Shown piece by piece: positions 7,560 through 16,119 of a stretch of DNA of 64,000 nt. The notes below the pieces were generated by a model. It was given only the letters and a program-made list of their open reading frames with translations, was not told where the DNA came from and did not search any database. Source of the DNA: Plasticicumulans lactativorans (GTDB taxonomy: Bacteria > Pseudomonadota > Gammaproteobacteria > Competibacterales > Competibacteraceae); NCBI RefSeq assembly GCF_004341245.1, contig NZ_SLWY01000007.1:147465-211464 (forward strand), given 5' to 3'. The position numbers and the translations under genes were made by a program. Positions within the stretch are counted from its first letter, which is position 1, and every line of letters starts with the position of its first letter.

Positions 7560-9125
7560 ATGTCCTTCGCTTCCCTCGGCCTGTCCGACGACATCGTCCG
7601 CGCCGTCACCGAACACGGCTACACCGTTCCCACGCCGATCCAGGTCCAGGCCATCCCCGCGGTGCTGTCGGGCGGCGACCTGCTCGCCGGCGCGCAGACC
7701 GGCACCGGCAAGACCGCCGGCTTCACGCTGCCGATCCTGCAGCGTCTGTCCACCCACCGCCCGACGCACCCGGGCGCCAAGGCGCCGATCCGTGCGCTGG
7801 TCCTCACCCCCACGCGCGAACTCGCCGCGCAGGTCGAGGAGAGCGTGCGCACCTACGGCAAGCACGTGAAGCTCAGCTCGATGGTGATGTTCGGCGGTGT
7901 CGGCATGAACCCGCAGCTCGAACGCCTGAAGCGGCGCGTCGACATCCTCGTCGCCACCCCCGGGCGCCTGCTCGACCACGCCCAGCAGGGCTCGGTCGAC
8001 CTCGGCCACGTCGAGATCCTGGTGCTCGACGAAGCCGACCGCATGCTCGACATGGGCTTCATCCACGACATCAAGAAGGTGCTCGCGCTGCTGCCGAAGC
8101 AGCGCCAGAACCTGCTGTTCTCGGCCACCTTCTCCGACGAGATCAAGGCGCTCGCCGACCGCCTGCTGAACGCGCCGGCGCTGATCGAGGTCGCGCGGCG
8201 CAACGCCACCGCCGACACCGTCGCGCAGAAGGTCCACCTGGTCGACCGCGAGCGCAAACGCGAACTGCTCGCGCACCTGATCAAGGCCCATGACTGGCAC
8301 CAGGTGCTGGTGTTCACGCGCACCAAGCACGGCGCCAACCGCCTCGCCGAGCAGCTCGAAAAGAGCGGCATCCCGGCGCTCGCGATCCATGGCAACAAGA
8401 GCCAGAACGCGCGCACCAAGGCGCTCGCCGAGTTCAAGGCCGGCACCCTGCCGGTGCTGGTGGCGACCGACATCGCCGCGCGCGGCATCGACATCAGCGA
8501 GCTGCCGCACGTGGTCAACTTCGAGCTGCCGAACGTGCCCGAGGACTACGTGCACCGCATCGGCCGCACCGGCCGCGCCGGCGCCGAGGGCGAGGCGGTG
8601 TCGCTGGTGTGCGTCGACGAGGCCAAGCTGCTCGCCGACATCGAGCGGCTGATCAAGCGCCCGCTGCCGAAGGAGATCGTGCCCGGCTTCGAGCCCGACC
8701 CGAGCATCAAGCCCGAGCCGATCCCGAACGGCCGCAACCGCCACCTGTTCGTCAACGAGCGCCCGGCGCAGGGCCGCAGCCAGCCCGGCGCCCGCCCGCC
8801 GCGCGCCGACGCCGCGCGCAGCGGCGCCCCGCGTGGCGACGGCGCCCGTCCCGGCGGAGCGCGCAGCGGCAACGGTGCCCGCCCTGCCAGCGGCAACGGC
8901 GCCCGCCCCGCCGGCGGCAACGGCCAGCGCCCCGCCGGCGGCAGCGGCGCCGGGCGCGGCCCGCAGAGCGGCAGCGGCCGCAGCGCGCAGCCGCGCGGCG
9001 AGGCCAACGGCAACGTCGTCCGCCCGACGGGCGGTCCGCGTCGCGCCGGCGCCGGCGGCGAGGCCAACGGCAATCGCGCGCCAGCGCCGCGCCCGGCCGA
9101 CCGCGAGCCCAACGGCAACCGCTGA
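7560..9125 (+). CDS. rhlE: DEAD-box ATP-dependent RNA helicase, RhlE type
   Basis: 521 residues. All DEAD-box motifs are present: Q motif [14 protein letters not shown], motif I AQTGTGKT, Ia PTRELAAQ, Ib [52 protein letters not shown] and [12 protein letters not shown]. RhlE helicases unwind RNA duplexes in ribosome assembly and RNA decay. From about residue 400 the tail is low complexity, rich in Arg, Gly, Pro and Asn with repeated GNGARP-like units, typical of RNA-binding or condensate-forming tails. Start ATG at 7560 has GGAG six bases upstream; the longer frame begins at residues not found in the family. A terminator hairpin follows. Confidence 0.93.
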   Translation: MSFASLGLSDDIVRAVTEHGYTVPTPIQVQAIPAVLSGGDLLAGAQTGTGKTAGFTLPILQRLSTHRPTHPGAKAPIRALVLTPTRELAAQVEESVRTYGKHVKLSSMVMFGGVGMNPQLERLKRRVDILVATPGRLLDHAQQGSVDLGHVEILVLDEADRMLDMGFIHDIKKVLALLPKQRQNLLFSATFSDEIKALADRLLNAPALIEVARRNATADTVAQKVHLVDRERKRELLAHLIKAHDWHQVLVFTRTKHGANRLAEQLEKSGIPALAIHGNKSQNARTKALAEFKAGTLPVLVATDIAARGIDISELPHVVNFELPNVPEDYVHRIGRTGRAGAEGEAVSLVCVDEAKLLADIERLIKRPLPKEIVPGFEPDPSIKPEPIPNGRNRHLFVNERPAQGRSQPGARPPRADAARSGAPRGDGARPGGARSGNGARPASGNGARPAGGNGQRPAGGSGAGRGPQSGSGRSAQPRGEANGNVVRPTGGPRRAGAGGEANGNRAPAPRPADREPNGNR

Positions 9126-9159
9126 GCCCCGACGGCCCCGACGGCCCCGGCTCGACCAC

Positions 9160-9193
9160 GCCCCGCCCGGCAGGCCGCCGGGCGGGGCGTTTG
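9160..9193 (+). terminator. Intrinsic terminator after the RhlE-type helicase gene
   Basis: A perfect inverted repeat CGCCCCGCCCGGC ... GCCGGGCGGGGCG with a five-base loop is followed by TTT, 34 bp after the helicase stop. The T-run is short, but the position between two convergent genes fits a terminator, possibly serving both strands. Confidence 0.75.
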
Positions 9194-9206
9194 CATTCAT
9201 GGCGGC

Positions 9207-12200
9207 TCAGCGGATCGCGACGCCTTCGCTGAGCTGCAGGAAGCGGCGCACCGCCTCGGCGCCCGGCGGCCAGGGCAGGTCGGGGAAGCGCGTGCGGTGC
9301 TCACGCACGACGTCGAGGTAGGCGCCGCCCTCGGTCGGATCGGCTGCGGCGATCGCGGCGACGACGGCCGCCGCGTCGGCGAGCCCGGCGCCGTCGTTCC
9401 GCAGGCGCTCCGGGGCGACCAGTTGCACCGCGCCCAGCGCGACCAGGACCGGCTCGGGCAGTTCGCTCCCGGCCGCTGGCGTCGGTGCGGGGGCGTGCAG
9501 CAGCGCGCGCAGCAGGCGCTCGACCCCTCCCGGGTCGGTCTGCGGCGGACGCTGGCGCATCGCGACGTAGCGCACCCTGTTCTGGTAGCGCTTCAGCTCG
9601 CGCGGGCTGACCCGCCGCGCGTGCAGCAGGTAGCGGTACCACACGTCGAGCGCCTCGCTGAAGCGCGGCGAATCGCGCACCACGATGTCGGGCCGGCGCA
9701 GCAGCACCATCAGCAGCCCGAGCACGAGCAGCCCCCCCGCGGTGCCGGCGACCGGCAGCAGCGGCACCGCGCCGCTCTGCCCCAGCACCGAACCGCCGCT
9801 GCGCACCTCCCGGCTCCGCCCCGGCGCCGCGGCCGTTGCCGGCGCGGCGGTGGGTGTCGCGACCGTGCCGGCGGCCGGCGTGGCCGTGGGGGCCGGCGCC
9901 AGCGGCAGGTCGGGCGTGTGCCCGGCCAGCCACAGCCCGACCGTGGCGGCGCCCGCCAGGCAGGTGAGCCAGGCGACGGCGCGCACGCCGCTGCGCAGCC
10001 ATTGCAGCCGGCGTTCGCCGCGCGCCTGCCCGGCCGCGTCCGCCGCCCCGTCGCCGCCCGGCGCGCGCGCCAGCAGCGCGCGGCTCGCCTCGGGCCGGCT
10101 GCGGTCGAGCGTCGGCACCGGCACCTCGATGTTCACCAGCTTCTTCAGGTAGTCGCTGGCGTAGCGGCGGCGCTTGGCGCGCGCCTCGTCCTCGGCACTC
10201 GCGCCGCCGGACGCCCGGGTGAGCACACCGCCCGCCGCCACCGGCACCGCCGCGGCTGCGGGGGTGGCGCCCGGCGCGCTCTGCTCGGCGAGTTCCTGCG
10301 CCAGCTCGCGGAACGCCAGCCCGAGCGACGCCTGCACCTTCTCCAGGTCGATGCCGAGCACGACGTAGCAGTCGCCCGACGACACCAGGAAGTTGATGGC
10401 CTCCAGCACCTCGAGCACGTGCGCCGGCTGGCAGCGGTCGAGATCGTCGATCAGGATCAGCATCGTGCGCGGTGCCAGCGCCTGCGTGACCTCGCGGAAC
10501 TCCTGCTGGAAGCGGTAGCGGAAGCTCGTCTGCGCGCCGAGCTCGCGCACGCTGGCCTTGTCGGTGACGCTGGCGAGCAGCGCCTCGGGCTTCACGCCGA
10601 ACGCGCGCACCGCCTTCATCACCCCCTGCAGCCCGGCCAGCGCCGCGCCGAAGGCCGCGAACCCCTCGATGCGTCCGGCGAGTGCGGCGAGCACGTCGAC
10701 CACGCCGCCGCTCGCGTAGGTGGGCGCGAGCCCCCTGGCGAAGTCCAGCGCGCGCACGAAGCGCTGCGGGAAATCGTGCAGGAAGTAGGCACCGGCCCAG
10801 CTCACCAGCAGCAGCGTCAGCGCCGCCCCCAGCCAGTGCCGGCCGGAGCGGATGCGCATCAGGCGCAGGCGGAAGCGCAGCCCGTCCGCGCTCAGCGCGG
10901 GCGGCACGGCCTGGCGGCGGATGCCGTCGACCAGCGCGGCGAGCAGGTGCTCCTCCTTCTGGTGGTGCCAGGCGTTGAACCACACCGCGCGCACCCCGTA
11001 GCGCCCGAGTTCGCCGCGCAGCAGGTTCATCAGCGAACTCTTGCCGGTGCCCCAGTTGCCGGTGATGGCGAGCGTCAGCGGCGGCGTGGTGTGCTCGTTG
11101 CGCAGGAACAGCGCGAGCCCCTGCGCCAGCGCGCCGAAGGCGAGCACGTCGGCCTCGCCGGGTTCGAGCGGCTTGTCGGAGGCCGGCGCATCGGCCACCG
11201 AGGGCGCCGGTGCGTACTCGGCCGCGGGGCGGCCGCCGGCCACCAGCAGCAGGCCGATGCCCGCCGCCCAGCACAGGTACAGCCAGGGCGCCGGGTAGCG
11301 CGCGTAGGCCGGCCAGTCGCGCAGCGCCGCGTCGGCGTTCAGCTCGCCGCCGCGCCAGGTGGCGCCGCCGTCGTCGGTGGCGAGCAGCGTGCCGGCGACG
11401 CCCGGCACCCAGCCGCGACGGGCATCGGCGAAGGCCGGCCAGTAGAGGAAGCGCGCGCTGCCACTCGCCTGCGGCCGCCAGCTCGCCCCGCCGTCGTCGG
11501 TCGCGAGGATCGTGCCGGCCTCGCCCATCGCCCAGCCGTGGCGGCCGTCGGCGTCGACGTGCACCGCCACCAGGTCGACCTGCGTGCCGCTCGCCTGCGC
11601 GCGCCAGCTCACGCCGCCGTCGTCGCTGGCGAGCAGCGTGCCCTCGGCGCCGGCCACCCAGCCATGGAGGCCGTCGGCGGCGAACTGCACCGCGCCGAGG
11701 TCGGCCCGCGTGCCGCTCGCCCGCGCGCGCCAGCTCGCGCCGCCGTCGGCGGTCGCGAGCAGCGTGCCGCCGTCACCCGCCGCCCAGCCGCGGCGGTCGT
11801 CGGCGGCGAAGTGGACGTCGTAGAGCGCGGCCGTGGTGCCGCTCGCCTGCGGCTGCCAGCTCGCGCCGCCGTCGGCGCTCGCAACGATCACGCCCTCGCG
11901 CCCGACCGCCCAGCCGCGGCGGCCGTCGGCGGCGAGGTGGAGCGCCAGCAGGTCGTGCTCGGTACCGCTCGCCTGCGCACGCCAGCTCGCGCCGCCGTCG
12001 TCGCTGGCGAGCAGCGTGCCGGCGGCGCCGACGATCCAGCCGCGGCGCTCGCCGGCGAGGAAGCGCACCGCGCCGAGGTGCGCCCGCGTGCCGCTCGCCT
12101 GCGGCTGCCAGCTCGCGCCGCCGTCGGCGCTCGTGAGGATGCTGCCGCGGGTGCCCACCACCCAGACATGGCGTCCGTCGGCCGCGGCGTGCGCGCGGTG

Positions 12201-13613
12201 GAAGTCGGGGCTGGTCTGCTCCAGCCAGCGGGCACCGCCGTCCTCGGTCGCGAGGACGGTGCCGCCGCTCCCCACCGCCCAGCCGCGACGACCGTCGGCG
12301 GCGAACCCCACGGCCAGCAGGTCCGACGGCGTGCCGCTCGCCTGCGCGCGCCAGGTGGCGCCGCCGTCGGTGGTCGCGATCAGGGTGCCGCCGTTGCCCA
12401 CCGCCCAGACGTGGCGACCGTCGGCGGCGACGTGCACGGCCAGCAGCCAGTCCGCGGTGCCGCTCGCCTGCGCCTGCCAGCTCGCGCCGCCGTCGGCGGT
12501 CGCGACGACCGTGCCGCCGTTCCCCGTCGCCCAGCCGTAGCGACCGTCGGCGGTGAAACCGACGGCGTAGAGCGCCACCGCACTGCCGCTCGCCTGCGCC
12601 CGCCAGCTCGCGCCGCCGTCGGCGGTCGCGACGATCGTGCCGCCGCCCCCCACCGCCCAGCCGCGACGGGCATCGACGAAGTGCACCGCGCGCAACCCCA
12701 CCGGCGTGCCGCCCGTCTGCGCCCGCCAGCTCGCACCGCCGTCCGCGGTCGCGACGATCGTGCCTTCGAGCCCCACCGCCCAGCCGTGGCGGGCGTCGAC
12801 GAAGTGCACCGAGCGCAGCCCCACCGGCGTGCCGCTCGCCTGCGCCCGCCAGCTCGCACCGCCGTCCGCGGTGGCGACGATGGTGCCGCCGTCGCCCACC
12901 GCCCAGCCGCTGCGGCCGTCGGGCAGGAAGAACACCGCGTGCAGCGCGGGCACGCCGGTCGGCGGCGCGGGTGGCGGCTCGGTCGGCGGCACGGGTGGTG
13001 GCTCGGGTGGCGCCGCCGCCTTGTTCATCTCCTGCGGCGGGGCGGGCGTCTGTACCTGTTGTTTAATTTGCTGCTGGATGTTCTGCGGCGCCTGCTGCTG
13101 CACGGCCTGCTGCGGCGTCGGCTGCTGCCGCGGCGGTGCGTTGCCGGCCTCGGGCAGGGCGTTGCCGGCGGGCACGCGCGGCGGCGCGACCTGCTGCGCC
13201 TGCGCGGCCGGCAGGCCGAGCCCCGGCGTGCGCACGGGGGTGGCGGGCGGCGGCGGCCACTGCCGCACCCAGCCGCCGACGGCGTCGCTGCGGTGGAGGA
13301 TCTCGCCGTCCGTGGTGACGATCCATACCCGGCCGTCATCGGCCACGTGCACGCCGGTGAGGGTCGCCGGGATCGCCGGCAGGCGCCTGAAGGCGTTGCG
13401 TTCGAGCGGGTAGCGCCACCAGTCCAGGCTGGTGACGGCCTGCACCACGCGCCAGGCATCCGGATGCGGTGGCTGGCGCAGCGCCAGCACGCTGGCGAGT
13501 ACCAGCAGCAGCACGCCGAGCGCGAAGCACAGGCCCTGGCGTGAACGCCAGAAGCGCGTGGAGGCCAGCCGGCGCAGGCCGGTGGCCGATGTCGCGGGGG
13601 CGGGCGGTTCCAT
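9207..13613 (-). CDS. Membrane KAP P-loop NTPase with N-terminal Ycf48/BNR-like repeat domain
   Basis: 1468 residues. Order: a membrane helix (about 27-48), a Pro/Gln-rich linker with QQQ runs (about 120-225), 13 repeats of about 42 residues each carrying GWAVG..GT and ADGGASW (about 228-755, Ycf48/sialidase-like propeller blades), a second helix (about 775-795), then a KAP NTPase: Walker A GNWGTGKSS near 851-860, KAP block VWFNAWHHQKEEHLLAALVD, internal helices, and Walker B MLILIDDLDRCQP near 1050-1062, with more helices in the C-terminal third. KAP NTPases are membrane-associated and often have helices inserted in the P-loop domain; their substrates are mostly unknown. The N-terminal position predicts an extracytoplasmic propeller linked to a cytoplasmic ATPase (inference). 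Start ATG 13613. Stands alone; neighbours give no function. Confidence 0.85.
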   Translation of the reverse strand: MEPPAPATSATGLRRLASTRFWRSRQGLCFALGVLLLVLASVLALRQPPHPDAWRVVQAVTSLDWWRYPLERNAFRRLPAIPATLTGVHVADDGRVWIVTTDGEILHRSDAVGGWVRQWPPPPATPVRTPGLGLPAAQAQQVAPPRVPAGNALPEAGNAPPRQQPTPQQAVQQQAPQNIQQQIKQQVQTPAPPQEMNKAAAPPEPPPVPPTEPPPAPPTGVPALHAVFFLPDGRSGWAVGDGGTIVATADGGASWRAQASGTPVGLRSVHFVDARHGWAVGLEGTIVATADGGASWRAQTGGTPVGLRAVHFVDARRGWAVGGGGTIVATADGGASWRAQASGSAVALYAVGFTADGRYGWATGNGGTVVATADGGASWQAQASGTADWLLAVHVAADGRHVWAVGNGGTLIATTDGGATWRAQASGTPSDLLAVGFAADGRRGWAVGSGGTVLATEDGGARWLEQTSPDFHRAHAAADGRHVWVVGTRGSILTSADGGASWQPQASGTRAHLGAVRFLAGERRGWIVGAAGTLLASDDGGASWRAQASGTEHDLLALHLAADGRRGWAVGREGVIVASADGGASWQPQASGTTAALYDVHFAADDRRGWAAGDGGTLLATADGGASWRARASGTRADLGAVQFAADGLHGWVAGAEGTLLASDDGGVSWRAQASGTQVDLVAVHVDADGRHGWAMGEAGTILATDDGGASWRPQASGSARFLYWPAFADARRGWVPGVAGTLLATDDGGATWRGGELNADAALRDWPAYARYPAPWLYLCWAAGIGLLLVAGGRPAAEYAPAPSVADAPASDKPLEPGEADVLAFGALAQGLALFLRNEHTTPPLTLAITGNWGTGKSSLMNLLRGELGRYGVRAVWFNAWHHQKEEHLLAALVDGIRRQAVPPALSADGLRFRLRLMRIRSGRHWLGAALTLLLVSWAGAYFLHDFPQRFVRALDFARGLAPTYASGGVVDVLAALAGRIEGFAAFGAALAGLQGVMKAVRAFGVKPEALLASVTDKASVRELGAQTSFRYRFQQEFREVTQALAPRTMLILIDDLDRCQPAHVLEVLEAINFLVSSGDCYVVLGIDLEKVQASLGLAFRELAQELAEQSAPGATPAAAAVPVAAGGVLTRASGGASAEDEARAKRRRYASDYLKKLVNIEVPVPTLDRSRPEASRALLARAPGGDGAADAAGQARGERRLQWLRSGVRAVAWLTCLAGAATVGLWLAGHTPDLPLAPAPTATPAAGTVATPTAAPATAAAPGRSREVRSGGSVLGQSGAVPLLPVAGTAGGLLVLGLLMVLLRRPDIVVRDSPRFSEALDVWYRYLLHARRVSPRELKRYQNRVRYVAMRQRPPQTDPGGVERLLRALLHAPAPTPAAGSELPEPVLVALGAVQLVAPERLRNDGAGLADAAAVVAAIAAADPTEGGAYLDVVREHRTRFPDLPWPPGAEAVRRFLQLSEGVAIR
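11350..12935 (-). repeat. Coding tandem repeats, 13 units of ~126 bp
   Basis: Inside the KAP NTPase gene, 13 consecutive degenerate units encode GWAVG-x-x-GT-(I/V/L)-x-A-x-A-DGGASW-x-x-QASGT. Many are nearly identical at the DNA level, for example the repeated CAGCTCGCGCCGCCGTCGGC block. The seventh unit is shorter and the last two diverge in the loop residues. This is the ASP-box-like sequence of sialidase/Ycf48 propeller blades. Near-identity of units suggests recent expansion or recombination between blades. Confidence 0.9.
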
Positions 13614-13657
13614 GCGTCACGCTCGGGAGTGGGCCGGCACGCCGCGAAGTAAAGCAG

Positions 13658-13686
13658 CCCGCCCGCGCGCCGGCCACGCGGGCGGG
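13658..13686 (-). terminator. Putative terminator after the aldo/keto reductase gene
   Basis: Perfect 10-bp arms CCCGCCCGCG / CGCGGGCGGG separated by nine bases, followed on the minus strand by CTGCTTTACTT. Lies just after the reductase stop and before the KAP NTPase gene on the same strand, so it would separate the two transcripts. Confidence 0.6.
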
Positions 13687-13694
13687 CGGCAGGC

Positions 13695-14528
13695 TCAGAG
13701 CATGTCGAGCGGGCGCGGGCCGCGCGGCGGCGGGAACAGCTGGTCGAGCTCGGCGCGCTGCCCGGCGCTCAGCGGGTGTTCGAGCGCGCCGAGGTTGTCG
13801 CGCAGGTGCTCGCGCCGCCCGGCGCGCGGGATGACGATGACGTCGTCGTTGCCGAGCAACCAGGCGAGCGCGGCCTGCGCCGGCGTCATGCCGTGGCGGC
13901 GGGCGAAGCCGGCGAGGCCGGCGTTGCGCAGCAGGCGGTTCTGCTCGATCGGCGAATACGCCATCAGCGGGATGCCGCGCGCGCGCAGCCACGGCAGCAG
14001 GTCCCACTCGATGCCGCGCCGCCCGAGGTTGTAGAGCACCTGGTCGGTCGCCACCGCCGCTCCGCCGGGCACCGCGACCAGCTCGTCCATGTCGTCGGGG
14101 TCGAGGTTGCTGACGCCCCAGTGGCGGATCTTGCCCGCCGCCTGCAGGCGTTCGAGCGCCTCGACGGTCTCGGCGAGCGGCACGCTGCCGCGCCAGTGCA
14201 GCAGGTAGAGGTCGAGGCGGTCGGTGCCGAGCCGCGCCAGGCTGCGCTCGCACGCCGCCACCGTGGCGCGGCGCGAGGCGTTGTGCGGGTAGACCTTGCT
14301 GACCAGGAACACCTGCTCGCGCCGCCCGGCGATGGCCTCGGCGATCAGTTCCTCGGAGGCGCCCTCGCCGTACATCTCGGCGGTGTCGATCAGCGTCGCG
14401 CCGCGCTCGATCCCCTCCTGTAGCGCGGCGATCTCCTCGGCGCGCCGCGCCGGGTCCTCGCCGAGCATCCAGGTGCCCTGGCCGAGGGCCGGCACGCGTT
14501 CGCCGGACGGCAGGCTCACGGTGTGCAT
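13695..14528 (-). CDS. Aldo/keto reductase
   Basis: 277 residues, AKR TIM-barrel. Catalytic set visible: Asp in TLIDTAEMYGEG with Tyr four residues later, Lys in VFLVSKVYPHN, and His in LDLYLLHWRGS. The NADP-binding end has VIVIPRAGRREHLRDNLGAL. These enzymes reduce aldehydes and ketones with NADPH; the substrate cannot be told. The start ATG at 14528 is preceded by AGGAGG with five-base spacing. It is followed by a terminator-like hairpin; the gene 32 bp upstream (secreted protein) may share its promoter. Confidence 0.92.
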   Translation of the reverse strand: MHTVSLPSGERVPALGQGTWMLGEDPARRAEEIAALQEGIERGATLIDTAEMYGEGASEELIAEAIAGRREQVFLVSKVYPHNASRRATVAACERSLARLGTDRLDLYLLHWRGSVPLAETVEALERLQAAGKIRHWGVSNLDPDDMDELVAVPGGAAVATDQVLYNLGRRGIEWDLLPWLRARGIPLMAYSPIEQNRLLRNAGLAGFARRHGMTPAQAALAWLLGNDDVIVIPRAGRREHLRDNLGALEHPLSAGQRAELDQLFPPPRGPRPLDML

Positions 14529-14560
14529 CGAATCCTCCTGCGGAATGGGGCCGGGGCCGC

Positions 14561-15277
14561 TCAGCCGCCGGCCGGGCGCAGCATCTGCGCCGGGACGATC
14601 CCGCGCTGGCCGTTGTCGAGGCGGATCTCGTACTCGACCTGGCCCGCGCCGGGGTGGATGCGGATCACCCGGCCGCGCACCCAGGCGCCGCCGTAGCGGG
14701 CGTCGACCGCCTGGCCGACCGCGAACACGCCGCCCGGCGCCGCCCGCGGCGCGGGGGCCGGGGTGGTCACGCGCGGCGCGGGCGCCGGGGTGGCACGCGT
14801 GCCACCGGGGCACAGCACCTCCCACTGCTGCGCGATCGCCAGGCCGTTGCTGGCGTTGTCCTGGCCGACGATGCGGCCGCTGGCGTCGCGCCACTTGCTG
14901 CGGCCCTTGCCGACGTCGCTGCTCCAGGTGCCGGCAAGCGTGTAGGGGCTGCCGTCGATCGCGGTGATGCGCCCGCGCGTGCAGTCGGCGCTGGCGCGGT
15001 AGGTGCGGCGCGCCTCCTCGGTGGCGAGCTGTTCGCGCACGCAGGCGGCGAGGTTCTGCCCCGGCGCCCAGTTGGCGCACCAGCCTTCGGCGTCCTGGCG
15101 GCTGATCCGCGCCTCGGCGACCGCGTTGGCGGTGCCGATGCCCGACTTCGAGACGATCGACGGGTTCAGGCACTTGCTGCACAGCGCGAGCCAGTCCGTC
15201 TGCGCGGCCGCCGTGCCAGCCACGAGCAGCAGCGCCGCGGTGCCTGCCAGGGGGGTGGTGCGTGCCGTTCGCTGCAT
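14561..15277 (-). CDS. Secreted protein of unknown function with C-terminal SH3/Tudor-like segment
   Basis: 238 residues. A signal peptide (about residues 1-25, TTPLAGTAALLLVAGTAAAQ) starts the mature protein at QTDW. Six or more Cys residues follow, including LCSKCLNP and a WC..W motif, suggesting disulfides in the periplasm. A Pro/Ala hinge (PAPAPRVTTPAPAPR) leads to a final ~50 residues, VGQAVDARYGGAWVRGRVIR onwards, resembling a Tudor/agenet-type beta barrel. ATG at 15277 has GAGGAGG upstream. I do not recognise the family; location in the periplasm or outer surface is inferred. Confidence 0.65.
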   Translation of the reverse strand: MQRTARTTPLAGTAALLLVAGTAAAQTDWLALCSKCLNPSIVSKSGIGTANAVAEARISRQDAEGWCANWAPGQNLAACVREQLATEEARRTYRASADCTRGRITAIDGSPYTLAGTWSSDVGKGRSKWRDASGRIVGQDNASNGLAIAQQWEVLCPGGTRATPAPAPRVTTPAPAPRAAPGGVFAVGQAVDARYGGAWVRGRVIRIHPGAGQVEYEIRLDNGQRGIVPAQMLRPAGG

Positions 15278-15328
15278 CGGTGCCTCCTCGGGGCGGGTGG
15301 GGGCCGACAGCATGCCGCAGGCGCGGCG

Positions 15329-15784
15329 TCAGGGCATCGCCGGCGGCCAGTCGTGCGTTTCGGCCTGGCAGTGCCGGCACCAGGCGTAGAGCGCGTCGTA
15401 CATCACCAGGCCGTGGCCGAGCATCGCGTGATCGTCGGCGAACAGCTGCGACAGGCCGAGCGAGAGCGCGTACAGGCCGGCCGACTGCGGCGTGAGGTCG
15501 AGGCGCGCGGTGTCGGCGCCGCGCACGATCGCCGCGAGCTGCTGCAGTGCCGGATCGTCGAGGCCGTACGCGTCGAGGAAGGCGTCGAAGCTGCACCGCT
15601 CGCCGACGTGCGACAGCGCCACGCCGGGGATGTCGTAGGGCGTCGCACCGGTCTCGGCAGCCCGGCGCAGCACCTCGCCCGCCGGCACGAACAGGAACTC
15701 CGATTCGGCATCGATGAAGCGCGCGATCAGCCACGGGCAGGCGATGCGGTCGATCTTCGGGCGCTCGCGGGTGATCCACTTCAT
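15329..15784 (-). CDS. ChrB C-terminal-domain protein, stand-alone
   Basis: 151 residues equivalent to the C-terminal domain of ChrB (chromate resistance exported-protein family). Shared blocks with full-length ChrB at 17480-18418: CPWLIARFIDAESEFLFVP matches AWLIRRCIDPDARFLWLA, and LSHVGERCSFDAFLDAYGL matches FSHVGARVTFETLLASFAL. It lacks the N-terminal regulatory domain. It ends in a Cys- and His-containing CRHCQAETHDWPP tail absent from the longer ChrB. Last gene of the chromate operon; its ATG overlaps the rhodanese stop by four bases, so translation is coupled. Perhaps a redox or chromate-handling accessory; not a regulator by itself. Confidence 0.85.
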   Translation of the reverse strand: MKWITRERPKIDRIACPWLIARFIDAESEFLFVPAGEVLRRAAETGATPYDIPGVALSHVGERCSFDAFLDAYGLDDPALQQLAAIVRGADTARLDLTPQSAGLYALSLGLSQLFADDHAMLGHGLVMYDALYAWCRHCQAETHDWPPAMP

Positions 15785-16119
15785 GACGGCATCTCCTCCA
15801 GCGGCACGGTGGCGAAACCGAGGACCTTCCACGCTTCCAGCCCGCCTTGCAGGAAGCGGGCGTCGCAGCCGCGCTCGCGCAGCGCCCGGGCCACGCCCTG
15901 GCTGACCTCGTGGCCGTGCACGCAGTAGACGACGACCGGCAGCGCCGCCTCGACCTCGGCACCCCATGCGGCGACCGCCCCGGGATCGCGCCAGCGCGCG
16001 CCGGGGATGCGCACCGGATCGCGATCACGTGTGGCGCTGCGGCGCACGTCGAACACCACGTGCGCCACCGCACCCGTCTGCCATGCCCGCAGTTCGGCGG
16101 GCGTCATCGGTACGCTCAT
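15781..16119 (-). CDS. Rhodanese-like domain protein
   Basis: 112 residues, a single rhodanese domain. The active-site loop is VVVYCVHGHEVSQGVA with the catalytic Cys near residue 66, and the C-terminal GGLEAWKVLGF is typical. Single-domain rhodaneses carry sulfane sulfur or act on thiols. Its place between chrA and the short ChrB gene, overlapping both by three to four bases, shows it belongs to the chromate operon, where it may repair thiols or deal with reduction products (inference). Confidence 0.92.
   Translation of the reverse strand: MSVPMTPAELRAWQTGAVAHVVFDVRRSATRDRDPVRIPGARWRDPGAVAAWGAEVEAALPVVVYCVHGHEVSQGVARALRERGCDARFLQGGLEAWKVLGFATVPLEEMPS

Noticed and set aside
11350..12935. Tandem repeats considered as a noncoding satellite or CRISPR
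   Set aside because: They are in frame, encode conserved ASP-box-like blades, and continue into a KAP NTPase without a stop.
9297..13544. A 1415-codon plus-strand frame opposite the propeller-KAP gene
   Set aside because: Its repeats are only the reverse shadow of the coding repeats on the other strand. No recognisable domain.
14561..16073. A fusion of aldo/keto reductase with upstream sequence into a 792-codon frame
   Set aside because: The reductase has its own AGGAGG and ATG; the upstream part is a shadow of the secreted-protein and ChrB-like genes in another frame.
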